Of a DNA stretch of 64,000 nucleotides, positions 8,800-17,430 are shown one piece after another (the stretch's first letter is position 1; each line of letters opens with the position of its first letter). The notes under the pieces are model-generated. The model worked only from the letters and a program-made list of their open reading frames with translations, ran no database searches and was not told where the DNA came from. Where the stretch lies: contig JAOASL010000035.1 in NCBI GenBank assembly GCA_030158675.1, positions 1 to 64,000 on the forward strand, read 5' to 3'. Position numbers and translations under genes: made by a program. Source of the DNA: Burkholderiaceae bacterium. Lineage in GTDB: Bacteria; Pseudomonadota; Gammaproteobacteria; Burkholderiales; Burkholderiaceae_D.

Positions 8800-9588
8800 A
8801 TGAAAACCGATACTCCTGCCTCCACCGAAAAGACGTCGATTCAGGTCATTGAGCGCATGATGACCTTGCTTGATGCGCTTGCAAATCACCCCGACCCGGT
8901 CAGCCTGAAAGATTTATCGAACACCACCGGACTGCATCCGTCGACAGCACACCGCATCTTGAACGATATGGTGACAAAACGCTTCGTCGACCGAGCCGAA
9001 CCGGGTACCTATCGACTGGGTATGCGTTTGTTGGAATTAGGAAATATCGTTAAGAGCCGCCTGAATGTGCGCGAAGCTGCACTGCCTTTCATGCAGTCGC
9101 TGCACCGCAAAACACATCAGACGGTCAACCTGTCAATGCGACAGGGAGACGAGATTGTCTATATCGATCGTGCTTTTTCAGAACGCTCAGGTATGCAGGT
9201 GGTACGTGCGATTGGCGGTCGCGCGCCACTGCATCTGACATCGACTGGCAAATTATTTCTTTCGGTCGATGATGCCAAATCAGTACGTTCATATGCAACA
9301 CGAACAGGACTGGCCGGCCATAACAAGAATTCGATCACCGATCTGACCAAACTGGAACGCGAGCTCTCGCTGGTGCGCGCCCGCGGCTATGCGCGAGACA
9401 ATGAAGAACTTGAGCTGGGTGTGCGTTGCATGGCAGTCGGCATTCATGACGACTCCGGTCACCTGATCGCAGGTCTATCGATTTCAGCGCCTGTCGACCG
9501 CCTGAAGGACGAATGGCTGGACGACCTGATCACGACGGCAAATGACATTTCAAGCGTTCTCGGGTATCGGTCAACGGAAACCACCTGA
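8800..9588 (+). CDS. IclR-family transcriptional regulator
   Basis: Regulator of 262 aa with an N-terminal winged helix-turn-helix (about residues 15-75, LSNTTGLHPSTAHRIL as recognition helix region) and a C-terminal IclR effector domain (about 90-255). The start at 8800 fits the family length; an upstream in-frame start at 8641 would run through the promoter region. It is divergent from lutA, so control of lactate oxidation genes is the most economical guess, with the effector likely a carboxylate. The coding sequence is slightly less G+C rich than its neighbours. Confidence 0.9.
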   Translation: MKTDTPASTEKTSIQVIERMMTLLDALANHPDPVSLKDLSNTTGLHPSTAHRILNDMVTKRFVDRAEPGTYRLGMRLLELGNIVKSRLNVREAALPFMQSLHRKTHQTVNLSMRQGDEIVYIDRAFSERSGMQVVRAIGGRAPLHLTSTGKLFLSVDDAKSVRSYATRTGLAGHNKNSITDLTKLERELSLVRARGYARDNEELELGVRCMAVGIHDDSGHLIAGLSISAPVDRLKDEWLDDLITTANDISSVLGYRSTETT

Positions 9589-9714
9589 GCCGAATTTCGA
9601 GAGACAGCTTCGTCCGGCTGATGGAAAATCAACCGTACCGCAAACCTTGCGCAGTGGTCGGCAAAGAGCCATAACCACAGCGAAAGTCTAACCAAATAGA
9701 AGCTTAAGCGAAAA

Positions 9715-9731
9715 GCCGGCGCAAGCGCCGG
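9715..9731 (-). terminator. Rho-independent terminator of pbpG
   Basis: On the minus strand a CCGGCG/CGCCGG stem with a 4-nt loop is followed by CTTTTC. It lies 16 bp beyond the pbpG stop codon. Confidence 0.75.
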
Positions 9732-9746
9732 TTCACCAGCCTCGGT

Positions 9747-10826
9747 TCAGCTACGCGACGCGACGCGCCCCGACATCGCAGAAGCGGCACGATTTTCCAG
9801 CCATTTGCGAATCCGGCTGGCGTCAGCAAGTCGCGAAAATTTGGTCTTTGAGTCAAGGAAGATCATGACCACAGGCCGTCCGGTCACATACGCCTGCATC
9901 ACCAGGCAACGACCCGCTTCGGAAATGTAGCCAGTCTTTTGCAAACCGATCTCCCAATCCGGCTTCTCGATCAGGCCGTTCGAATTACGGTACTGCAGCA
10001 CACGCCCTCCCGGATCAACCGCATAACGGCTATCGGTTGAATATTGGCGAATCAGCGGATGCTGGTAGGCAGCAATAACGAGCTTGGCCAGGTCACGGGC
10101 GCTCGATACGTTCGCGCTGTTGAGACCGGTTGAATCAGCAAAGTGAGAGCTGTTCATGCCCAGCTCTCTGGCTTTCGCATTCATTGCTACAACGAACGCA
10201 CGTATACCGCCGGGATAATGGCGCCCGAGGGCTGAAGCCGCGCGATTCTCTGAACTCATCAGCGCGATATGGAGCATGTTGGCGCGTGAGAGTTGTGATC
10301 CGACACGCAGCCGTGAATGGCTCAACTTTTCACGATCCACGTCTTCATCGTTGACCGTCAGAATTTCATCGAGCCCCTGACCGCCCTCGACCACAACGAG
10401 ACTGGTCATCAGCTTGGTGATCGACGCAATCGGCAGCGCAACGTTACTGTTTTTTTCGAACAGTACCTCGTTGGTGTTCTGGTCAAGTACCAACGCAACA
10501 TTGGAATTCAAGTCGAGCGGATCGCGGGTCAGATGCAGTCCGGCAAGATCACCCGCAGTCAGTACTGGGGGCACACCGGCCATCGCCGAAGCCATCGCCA
10601 CCCGCTGTGCCGGCTTGCGCTTGGCCTGCGAATAAGAGGCGCGCACTATGTGTGCTTTGCCTGCAGCCTGCTTCCTGCTTTTTTTCGCTGCGGGCTGATG
10701 GTGCGCGATTTTCTTTGCGACTTTGCCGGCAGCGACCCGTTTATGCGCAGTGGCCGCATGGGATACCGGCATTACGAAGGCGGCAAGCAAGAGAGCGATT
10801 AGCGCACGAGCAGAGAAACTGTGCAT
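9747..10826 (-). CDS. pbpG: D-alanyl-D-alanine endopeptidase, PBP7-type (peptidase S11)
   Basis: Periplasmic low-molecular-weight penicillin-binding protein (359 aa) that cleaves peptidoglycan cross-links. It has a signal peptide (residues 1-24), then a Lys/Ala-rich basic linker (about 28-80) that is longer than in E. coli PBP7, then the S11 catalytic domain with S135-x-x-K138 (ASITK), S192-x-N194 (SEN) and K297-T-G. The start at 10826 precedes the signal peptide; an ATG 69 bp upstream would bury it. The basic linker may bind the anionic cell wall. Confidence 0.9.
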   Translation of the reverse strand: MHSFSARALIALLLAAFVMPVSHAATAHKRVAAGKVAKKIAHHQPAAKKSRKQAAGKAHIVRASYSQAKRKPAQRVAMASAMAGVPPVLTAGDLAGLHLTRDPLDLNSNVALVLDQNTNEVLFEKNSNVALPIASITKLMTSLVVVEGGQGLDEILTVNDEDVDREKLSHSRLRVGSQLSRANMLHIALMSSENRAASALGRHYPGGIRAFVVAMNAKARELGMNSSHFADSTGLNSANVSSARDLAKLVIAAYQHPLIRQYSTDSRYAVDPGGRVLQYRNSNGLIEKPDWEIGLQKTGYISEAGRCLVMQAYVTGRPVVMIFLDSKTKFSRLADASRIRKWLENRAASAMSGRVASRS

Positions 10827-10904
10827 CCGGGTCCCCAGAGTTGGTGCAGGAAAATTGTCTTGCAGTGTAGCAAAGTGATGGGATTCCGCAAGCAAATTAA
10901 GGGG

Positions 10905-10916
10905 TTATGCGCATAA
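10905..10916. promoter_or_regulatory. Perfect 12-bp palindrome TTATGCGCATAA
   Basis: It lies about 80 bp upstream of pbpG in the otherwise unremarkable 10827-11119 intergenic stretch. It could be an operator for pbpG; nothing ties it to a known regulator. Confidence 0.3.
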
Positions 10917-10938
10917 ATTAAACAGGTTTATCAACCTG
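10910..10938 (-). terminator. Candidate terminator of the thioesterase-nitroreductase operon
   Basis: On the minus strand CAGGTT-gata-AACCTG (10938-10923) is followed directly by TTTAATTT. It lies about 180 bp beyond the nitroreductase stop. The stem is only 6 bp, so strength is uncertain. Confidence 0.45.
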
Positions 10939-11119
10939 ATTGTGCTTCTGTAAATGAACGGCTCTTGCAGGTTGCCAGAATCTCCATGGCTGCTGCGGCG
11001 CAATATCCAATAACCACCGGATGCAGAGTCTATCTCGCCAGGTCGGTGGCGAGGCAGCTTGGGCACTGAGGCACAGCAAGATACTGCCAACGCCGCCTGC
11101 GGCCTGAAAAGATAGCTCT

Positions 11120-11815
11120 TTACTCAAGAAAGCGAGCGAATTCGGACGCATTTGCGCGCTCGGTCTGCAACGAGTTCTCGACCCGTGCCGGGTCGGCGAA
11201 TCCAAGCGCCATACCGCAAACAAGTTGCTCGTTATCGGGAATGTTCAGCACATCAGCGATCACACGATGGAATTGCGTGAATGCGGCCTGAGGACAAGTA
11301 TCCAGGCCTCGCGCCCGCGCCGCGACCATCACGTTCTGCAGGAACATGCCGTAATCGAGCCAGGATCCCTGCTCCATCAGACGATCGATCGTAAAGATCA
11401 GCCCGACCGGCGCATCGAAAAACTCAAAATTGCGGCCGTGCTGCGCCTGCATTCCGGCCTTGTCGTCGCGTGTCAGTCCCAGCAATCCGTACAGATCCCA
11501 GCCGACCTTGCGGCGACGATCGACGTAGGGCGACACCCACTGACGCGGATAGTACGCATATTCCTCCGTATGGGCCTGTACCTGCTCGGGGTCGAGATAA
11601 GCCTCAAGAATGCGTTGCGACAGGCGCTGCCGGATGTCACCGGTCAGGACATAAACTTTCCATGGCTGAGTATTGGATCCGGAAGGGGCGCGCGCAGCGA
11701 CCTCAAGGATGGCCTCAATATCTTCACGTGCCACCAATGTTGGCTTGAATGCACGGATGGAACGACGCGAGCAAATCGCAGCGTCGACGATTTTCTGTTC
11801 AGGGTTTTCGATCAT
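11120..11815 (-). CDS. Nitroreductase family protein
   Basis: FMN-dependent NAD(P)H oxidoreductase of 231 aa. The N-terminal SRRSIRAF motif and APSGSNTQPW (about residues 42-51) are the flavin-binding signatures of the nitroreductase fold; GLDTCPQAAF near residue 175 and a GFADP motif at the C-terminus support it. The substrate is unknown. The start codon overlaps the stop of the upstream thioesterase gene by 4 bp, so the two are translationally coupled. Confidence 0.9.
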   Translation of the reverse strand: MIENPEQKIVDAAICSRRSIRAFKPTLVAREDIEAILEVAARAPSGSNTQPWKVYVLTGDIRQRLSQRILEAYLDPEQVQAHTEEYAYYPRQWVSPYVDRRRKVGWDLYGLLGLTRDDKAGMQAQHGRNFEFFDAPVGLIFTIDRLMEQGSWLDYGMFLQNVMVAARARGLDTCPQAAFTQFHRVIADVLNIPDNEQLVCGMALGFADPARVENSLQTERANASEFARFLE

Positions 11816-12249
11816 TCTTTCACCAGCAAAGATTGCAGTAACGCCCGCGCGGGTGCGGGAACGGGCGTCGGCCGGTGCGTCGCACGGTCGACATAGACAT
11901 GGACAAAATGGCCCTGCGCGGACGCAACTTCGTCGTCTCCGCGGAAGATGCCGATCTCGTAGCGCACGCTACTCTCACCAAGCCGTGCGACGCACAAACC
12001 AGCGACCACGGCCTCAGGGAACGTCACCGACGAAAAGTAATTGCAATGTGTCTCGACCACCAGGCCGATGGCGTCACCCTGATGGATGTCGAGCGTTCCG
12101 TTCGTAATCAGGAAATGGTTCACCACCGTATCGAACCACTGGTAGTAGACAACATTGTTCACGTGACCGTACGCATCGTTATCGGACCACCGTGTTGTGA
12201 TCGGATGAAAATGGCGGAAGTGCGAGCGCACCTTCGGACTATCCTTCAT
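11812..12249 (-). CDS. Acyl-CoA thioesterase, hotdog fold (4-HBT family)
   Basis: Single hotdog-domain protein of 145 aa. The motif TRWSDNDAYGHVNNVVYY (residues 19-36) contains the conserved Asp and the D-x-x-G-H-V-N core of 4-hydroxybenzoyl-CoA thioesterase/YbgC-type enzymes. It hydrolyses an unknown acyl-CoA thioester in the cytosol. It is the first gene of a two-gene unit with the nitroreductase gene (4-bp overlap). Confidence 0.88.
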   Translation of the reverse strand: MKDSPKVRSHFRHFHPITTRWSDNDAYGHVNNVVYYQWFDTVVNHFLITNGTLDIHQGDAIGLVVETHCNYFSSVTFPEAVVAGLCVARLGESSVRYEIGIFRGDDEVASAQGHFVHVYVDRATHRPTPVPAPARALLQSLLVKE

Positions 12250-12337
12250 AACATTCTCTTCGTTCCATTTGTTATATCTGTTTTAATTGTCGTAAGCATG
12301 TGGCAAGCACCTGGCATCAGGTCAATGCACGGTGCCT

Positions 12338-13201
12338 TCATTTTTTCACGACGAAAGCAACCCCGGTAACCGCCAGCAGCATGCCGGCCAGTCCGGCAAA
12401 TCCGAAAGACTCGCCGAACAGCAGCCAGGCCAGCAACGCCGTCACCGGCGGCGTCAGGTACATCAGGCTGGACACATGCGTCGCCGCGTTCTTGCGGATC
12501 AGCGCAAACAGCAAAAAGATCGCCCCGATCGACAGCGCGAGCACGGACCAGAGCAGTGCCACCAGAAATTCAGCGGTCCATTTTACTGCGGCCAACGCGG
12601 GCGTCAGGTCTTCCAGCCAGATCGCGAACGGCAGCGTGACCAGCGCCGACGCAGAAAATTGGATCACGGCGCCAGCGCGCAAATCGAAGCGCGGGCAAAA
12701 GCGCTTCTGGTAAAGCGTGCCGGCCGTGATCGAAAACAAAGCGAACACGCACAGCGACACATTCAACAGCGAGCTTCCGGTCGGCGTCAGCTTCTCCATC
12801 ACCACCAGGCTGACTCCCAGCAAGCCGATTAGCAAGCCGCCCCACTGCCGCAGCCGCACCGGCTCACCGAGCAGCGGCGCAGCCAGTCCGGTCAGCACAG
12901 GCTGTAGCCCGACAATCAGCGCGGACAGACCAGCCGGCATACCGAGCTTGATCGCAGACCAGACACCGGACAGATAGCCCGCCTGCACCAGCACGCCGGC
13001 AACCGCGATAGGCAAGGCTTGCCCGCGCGGCCACGGCGCACGCGACAGGAACAATAAGGGAACCAGTACCAGCAAGACGCCGCTGTAACGCAGCAACAGA
13101 AAGGTCAGCACCGGTGCGTGCGGCAGACCGAATTTCGCGACGATGAAACCGGTGCTCCAGATCAGCACAAACAGCAGCGGCATTGCCATGTCGGACAGCA
13201 T
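12338..13201 (-). CDS. EamA/DMT-family transporter
   Basis: Inner-membrane protein of 287 aa with ten hydrophobic segments in two EamA repeats, typical of drug/metabolite exporters (RhaT/YdcZ-like). I chose the start at 13201 because an AAGG ribosome binding site precedes it; an upstream in-frame start at 13249 would overlap the deacetylase-like gene. It lies 26 bp downstream of that gene and is probably co-transcribed. The substrate cannot be predicted. Confidence 0.88.
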   Translation of the reverse strand: MLSDMAMPLLFVLIWSTGFIVAKFGLPHAPVLTFLLLRYSGVLLVLVPLLFLSRAPWPRGQALPIAVAGVLVQAGYLSGVWSAIKLGMPAGLSALIVGLQPVLTGLAAPLLGEPVRLRQWGGLLIGLLGVSLVVMEKLTPTGSSLLNVSLCVFALFSITAGTLYQKRFCPRFDLRAGAVIQFSASALVTLPFAIWLEDLTPALAAVKWTAEFLVALLWSVLALSIGAIFLLFALIRKNAATHVSSLMYLTPPVTALLAWLLFGESFGFAGLAGMLLAVTGVAFVVKK

Positions 13202-13227
13202 GCTGCCTTCGCGGTCAAACAGAGCGC

Positions 13228-14133
13228 TCACGCCGGCTCCCTGTGGCAATGGCGAGCAGCGATGCCGACCGTCTGCAGATGAATGTCAACCGTTTGCCCG
13301 ATGTCTTTGCCGTAACCGCCGGCCATCGCGATGGCGACCGGCACCCCGCGCTCGCTCGCAGCCTTCAGCACACGCTGGTCGCGCTCGGCCAGACCTGGCG
13401 CTGTCAACTTCAGGCGACCGAGGCGGTCAGCTTCGTGCGGATCAGCACCGGCGAGATAAAGGATCAACTGCGGATCAAAACGCGCGAACAACCGCGCGAG
13501 AGCGCCATCCAGCTGCGCGAGATATTCGTCGTCAGCCGTACCATCGGGCAGCGCGATATCCAGGTCGCTGACGGCCTTTGAAAAAGGATAGTTATTTTCG
13601 CCGTGCATTGACAGCGTAAACACCGAATCGTCCTTCGCGAAAATGGCCGCCGTACCATTGCCTTGATGGACATCGAGATCGACGATTGCCACGCGCTCGG
13701 CACGGCGCTCCGCTTGCATCAGCCGCGCCGCGATCGCCGCATCATTGAACACGCAAAAACCTTCGCCGTGGTCTGCATGCGCGTGATGCGTACCGCCGGC
13801 AAGGTTGACAGCGACACCATCGACGAATGCCGCTCGGCAGGCGGCAATGGTCGCCCCCGCAGAACGCCGCGAACGCTCGACCATCTCAGCCGACCAGGGA
13901 AAACCGATCGCACGCTGCTCGGCCGCCGTCAGTGCGCCCGACGCGACGCGCCGAATGTACTGCGGATGATGGGCCAGTGCCAGCACGCCATCAGTCGTGC
14001 AGGGCGCCTCTTCGAGTCGCACTTGCGGCAGGCATTTGGCGACCAAGTCACGTAACCGTCGGTATTTACTCATAGGGAAACGATGCCCTTCTGGCAAGGG
14101 CAACACGAACTGATCGCTGTAATAAGCATTCAC
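13228..14133 (-). CDS. Histone deacetylase-like amidohydrolase
   Basis: Arginase/deacetylase-fold zinc enzyme of 301 aa. Conserved features: the histidine pair H116-H117 (GGTHHAHADHGEGFCVFND), zinc ligands D154 and H156 (VDLDVHQGNG), and the third ligand D231 (AGADPHEAD). Bacterial members deacetylate polyamines, acetylated small molecules or proteins; AcuC-like activity on acetyl-CoA synthetase is one possibility. A GTG at 14133 with AGGGAA upstream matches the N-terminus (NAYYSDQFVLPLP) expected for the family; longer frames are not supported. The DMT exporter gene follows in the same direction. Confidence 0.88.
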   Translation of the reverse strand: MNAYYSDQFVLPLPEGHRFPMSKYRRLRDLVAKCLPQVRLEEAPCTTDGVLALAHHPQYIRRVASGALTAAEQRAIGFPWSAEMVERSRRSAGATIAACRAAFVDGVAVNLAGGTHHAHADHGEGFCVFNDAAIAARLMQAERRAERVAIVDLDVHQGNGTAAIFAKDDSVFTLSMHGENNYPFSKAVSDLDIALPDGTADDEYLAQLDGALARLFARFDPQLILYLAGADPHEADRLGRLKLTAPGLAERDQRVLKAASERGVPVAIAMAGGYGKDIGQTVDIHLQTVGIAARHCHREPA

Positions 14134-14345
14134 GCGAGATTCCCTGCGCTGAAGCGGCTCTGAGCATTGATTCGCGACCACGCAAAATGAAGTGAACCGA
14201 TGGCGCAGCCGGCCAAATACAAAAATTGATGCATCGCAATAATTTTCCTTGACAGGCTCACAAGCGCGGCGGACAATCTCGTTCGCTGCGATGCAACATA
14301 AGCTATTGCTTGTGATTCTCCCTTCCACGATAACGAGGAATTTTC

Positions 14346-14885
14346 ATGCCTAACTCCACCGAAGCCCTAGCCACTGCGGCACGTATGCAACTGGACAGCC
14401 AACTGCAACTGGCGACCTCAATCGCAGGCTCTTTAATCGATGGCATGGAAAAAGTCGCCGGCCTGAACCTGCAGGCGGCCAAGGCGAGCTTCAACGCATC
14501 GATCGGCAACGCGCAACATCTGCTGTCCGCCAAAGACCCACAGGAATTCTTCAGCATTGCAGGCAATCAGGCTCAGCCTCAGGCAGACATCGCACTAACT
14601 TATGGCCGCCACTTTTCAAGCATCACGTCGGGCGCCCACAGCGACCTGTCGCGTGCAGCAGAAGCTCAAATCAGCGCGAACAGCCGGCAAATGATCGCTA
14701 TGATCGACAACATTGCACAACTCGCACCGGCAGGAAGCGAAGCGCCCCTGTCGATGCTGAAATCGGCCATCGATAACATCAGCTCCACCTACGCCCAACT
14801 GAACAAATCAGCCAAGGTCGCAATCGACACGGTCGAGTCCAACATGCAGGCTGCCAGCTCACGCCTCACTACGCTCCGCAACTGA
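14346..14885 (+). CDS. Phasin family protein
   Basis: Helical, amphipathic 179-aa protein of the PhaP-type phasin_2 family that coats poly(3-hydroxybutyrate) granules. It is Ala/Gln/Ser rich, lacks membrane segments, and contains the typical LNLQAAKASFN and PQEFFSIAGNQAQP stretches. A GAGGAA ribosome binding site precedes the ATG, consistent with high expression. The PHB depolymerase gene at 31831 and a PHA-system protein gene at 23342 are elsewhere in the window; no phaC synthase is present. Confidence 0.9.
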   Translation: MPNSTEALATAARMQLDSQLQLATSIAGSLIDGMEKVAGLNLQAAKASFNASIGNAQHLLSAKDPQEFFSIAGNQAQPQADIALTYGRHFSSITSGAHSDLSRAAEAQISANSRQMIAMIDNIAQLAPAGSEAPLSMLKSAIDNISSTYAQLNKSAKVAIDTVESNMQAASSRLTTLRN

Positions 14886-15118
14886 CCAGCGTCCTCCTGG
14901 CTGGCGGCGATTCCAGTACCGCGACGGTTCTGGTACGCACCAGCCACTCACCATCCGCACATTAAAACGCACCACACAAGTGCGGCAATCGGCATATGAT
15001 GATGCCTCTGGCTAATTTCCTGCAAAGATAATACGGTCGGGCGCGCCAGCACAGCCACAGACTGTATTTCGTTTCGACGAAGCCGGCCTTCAGCATTACC
15101 TTTTCATCCAGAAAAATA

Positions 15119-15661
15119 ATGACTCTGCTTCAGTTCATCACGATCGCCCTCTCTGCATTCCTTTATTTCAGCTTCTTCTGGCTGAATGAGTGGCTGTTCG
15201 CGATGACCGCATTGCACGATGGGGCGAACTGGGTCTTCCTGCCCGCCGGCCTGCGTCTGCTATGCACCTTGCTGTTTGCCGGCGAAGGCGCGATCGGCCT
15301 GCTGCTCGCGTCGCTGCTGATCGGCTTTGTACGGGTCGACTCGATAGACCCGCTCACCCAATTCGGCTCGGCACTCATTTCCGCAGGCGCCCCCTACCTT
15401 GCCTACCGTGCTGCGCTGAAAATCGGCATGGCCACCACACTGGAAAAACTGAGCGCGGCCGGCCTCGGGATACTGGCGCTGGCCTACGCTGTATCAAGCT
15501 CGTTCTTGCATTCGTTCTGGTTCGCGCTGCGCGGCTTCTTCACAAACTTTTTGCATGGCTGGTCGGCGATGTTCATCGGCGATCTTATCGGCACGCTGAT
15601 CATGGTCTACTTGCTGAAAATGATCCTGGCCTTGGTGCGCCGTACCCGTCCGGTTGCCTGA
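15119..15661 (+). CDS. Polytopic membrane protein, MASE1-like, function unknown
   Basis: 180-aa protein with about five hydrophobic segments. The stretch GANWVFLPAGLRLL (residues 36-49) followed by GAIGLLLASLLIG resembles the start of MASE1-type sensory membrane domains, but no cytoplasmic output domain (GGDEF, kinase) is fused. Translation starts at 15119 with only a weak ribosome binding site. It is immediately upstream of the nitrogen-regulated urease promoter, and the stop codon sits in the loop of a 13-bp inverted repeat. The assignment beyond membrane protein is tentative. Confidence 0.7.
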   Translation: MTLLQFITIALSAFLYFSFFWLNEWLFAMTALHDGANWVFLPAGLRLLCTLLFAGEGAIGLLLASLLIGFVRVDSIDPLTQFGSALISAGAPYLAYRAALKIGMATTLEKLSAAGLGILALAYAVSSSFLHSFWFALRGFFTNFLHGWSAMFIGDLIGTLIMVYLLKMILALVRRTRPVA

Positions 15662-15674
15662 ACGGCGCACCAAG
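15631..15674 (+). terminator. 13-bp inverted repeat spanning the stop codon of the membrane protein gene
   Basis: CTTGGTGCGCCGT (15631-15643) and ACGGCGCACCAAG (15662-15674) are perfectly complementary with an 18-nt loop that contains the TGA. There is no U-tract. The arms also contain GGTGC/GCACC half-sites like those of NtrC, so a regulatory role is possible. Confidence 0.4.
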
Positions 15675-15696
15675 TCAATCCAACCCTCCGCGTTGA

Positions 15697-15713
15697 AGCA
15701 CCCACCTGGTGCT
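15697..15713. promoter_or_regulatory. NtrC-type binding site upstream of urease operon
   Basis: AGCACCCACCTGGTGCT contains GCACC-N5-GGTGC (15698-15712), the same layout as the site upstream of amt. It lies about 50 bp upstream of the sigma-54 promoter. It is followed by TTT and could also act as a weak terminator hairpin. Confidence 0.6.
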
Positions 15714-15754
15714 TTTCCGCACCGCCACCTGCCTTAGTGCACGCATCCCATGCG

Positions 15755-15770
15755 TGGCACAATTGGTGCT
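15755..15770 (+). promoter_or_regulatory. Predicted sigma-54 promoter of the urease operon
   Basis: TGGCACAATTGGTGCT has GG and GC separated by exactly 10 bases and a perfect TGGCAC -24 element. It lies about 95 bp upstream of the ureD start. With the NtrC-type site it predicts activation under nitrogen limitation. Confidence 0.8.
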
Positions 15771-15866
15771 TGTTAAAAACGGTATGTGCTGTACTGGTCT
15801 CAATGTCCGGTCGAACAATAATGGCAGCGCGTCCATCCTTTTTACCCACACAGCGCCTACACATCC

Positions 15867-16754
15867 ATGAGACAGACAGCAGAGAACCGGGAAGCGCGGG
15901 CGCTCGACTCCCGATGCGGCACACCGGATCATTTGCTGGCAACTCTGGCACTCGGCTTCACGCGGCATGACGACACCACTCGTCTGACACGACGCGAACA
16001 TTTCGGTCCGCTGCGCGTGCAAAAAGCGCTGTACCCGGAAGGCCCGGGAACCTGCCATGCCATCGTCGTGCATCCGCCGGGCGGCGTGGTGGGCGGCGAT
16101 GAGCTGCGGATCGATGTCAGCGCCGGACAAGGCACTCACGCGCTGCTCTCCACGCCGGGCGCGACCAAATGGTATCGGTCGAACGGGCACCGGTCAGCCC
16201 AGCGAATCACCCTGGCCGTCGAAGCCGATGCCGCACTCGAGTGGCTGCCGCAGGAAACCATCTTCTTTGACGATGCCGATGTCACGCTCGACAGCACGGT
16301 CAGCCTGCAAGGCAATGCGCGCTATCTCGGCTGCGAAATACTGTGCTTCGGCCGCACCGCATCCGGTGAGCGCTTTGCGCGCGGGCGCATTCGGCAAAAC
16401 CTGAAGATCCTGCGCGACGGCCGTCCGCTCTGGCTGGAACAGGGCACACTGATCGGCGGTAGCCGGACCATGGCGACGACGCTTGGCCTGTCCGGACACA
16501 CCGTCTGCGCTAACCTGGTCGCGGTGGGCTTGCCGCCATCAGCACCACTGATAGCAGCGCTGCGCGAAGCCTGCTCGCAGGCCGCCGGCGGCCGCGGCCA
16601 GTTCGGCGCCACGCAAATGAAGGCTGCCACCGTGGTGCGCTATCTCGGTGACTCCAGCGAGATAGCGCGCACGGTGATGCTGACCGCGTGGCGCCATTTG
16701 CGTCCGCCCTTGCTGGCGCGCGAAGCGTCGCCGCTGCGCATCTGGAATACCTGA
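15867..16754 (+). CDS. ureD: Urease accessory protein UreD
   Basis: UreD (295 aa; UreH family) binds apo-urease and, with UreF and UreG, delivers nickel and CO2 to the active site. Family motifs include [13 protein letters not shown] (residues 68-80), [12 protein letters not shown] (94-105) and [12 protein letters not shown]. It opens the ureDABCEFG operon, about 95 bp downstream of the sigma-54 promoter. The start at 15867 has a poor ribosome binding site, but no better start is visible downstream. Confidence 0.93.
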   Translation: MRQTAENREARALDSRCGTPDHLLATLALGFTRHDDTTRLTRREHFGPLRVQKALYPEGPGTCHAIVVHPPGGVVGGDELRIDVSAGQGTHALLSTPGATKWYRSNGHRSAQRITLAVEADAALEWLPQETIFFDDADVTLDSTVSLQGNARYLGCEILCFGRTASGERFARGRIRQNLKILRDGRPLWLEQGTLIGGSRTMATTLGLSGHTVCANLVAVGLPPSAPLIAALREACSQAAGGRGQFGATQMKAATVVRYLGDSSEIARTVMLTAWRHLRPPLLAREASPLRIWNT

Positions 16755-16791
16755 TAATCCACTACTTTTCCCCTCCAGCGAGGACGTACGA

Positions 16792-17094
16792 ATGGAACTG
16801 ACCCCAAGAGAAAAAGATAAGCTGCTGATCTTCACTGCCGCGCTGCTCGCCGAGCGACGGCGCGCACGCGGACTGAAGCTGAACTATCCGGAAGCGGTCG
16901 CCCTGATCACAGCCGCAATCATGGAGGGCGCGCGTGACGGCAAGACCGTCGCCGAGCTGATGTCCGACGGTACCAGAGTGCTCGCGCGCGACGATGTGAT
17001 GGACGGCGTCGCCGAGATGATTCCCGACATCCAGGTCGAAGCGACCTTCCCCGACGGTACCAAGCTGGTCACCGTCCACCATCCGATTCCCTGA
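16792..17094 (+). CDS. ureA: Urease subunit gamma
   Basis: The 100-aa gamma subunit of the (alpha-beta-gamma)3 urease that hydrolyses urea to ammonia and carbamate. It starts [12 protein letters not shown] and contains [10 protein letters not shown] and the C-terminal VTVHHPI, both diagnostic. Separate ureA and ureB genes are the usual proteobacterial arrangement. It lies 37 bp downstream of ureD. Confidence 0.97.
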   Translation: MELTPREKDKLLIFTAALLAERRRARGLKLNYPEAVALITAAIMEGARDGKTVAELMSDGTRVLARDDVMDGVAEMIPDIQVEATFPDGTKLVTVHHPIP

Positions 17095-17109
17095 TCCAGG
17101 AGCACAACG

Positions 17110-17430
17110 ATGATTCCAGGTGAAATGTTCGTCGAGGACGGCGATATCGTGCTGAATGCCGGCCGCAGGACGGTGACGGTCACGGTTGCCAACAGTGGCG
17201 ACCGGCCAATCCAGATCGGCTCGCACTTCCACTTCTTCGAGACCAATCCCGCGCTGCAGTTCGAGCGCCAGCTCGCCTACGGCATGCGACTCAATATCGC
17301 AGCCGGCACCGCGGTTCGTTTCGAGCCCGGACAGGAACGCACGATCGAACTGGTCGCCCTCGCAGGCAAGCGCAAGGTGTATGGATTCAACGGCCTGGTA
17401 ATGGGCTCACTGAAGGATGCGCAGAGATGA
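17110..17430 (+). CDS. ureB: Urease subunit beta
   Basis: The 106-aa beta subunit. It begins [12 protein letters not shown] and has the conserved [15 protein letters not shown] segment (residues 32-46) and [13 protein letters not shown] good AGGAG ribosome binding site lies upstream. Its stop overlaps the ureC start (ATGA). Confidence 0.97.
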   Translation: MIPGEMFVEDGDIVLNAGRRTVTVTVANSGDRPIQIGSHFHFFETNPALQFERQLAYGMRLNIAAGTAVRFEPGQERTIELVALAGKRKVYGFNGLVMGSLKDAQR

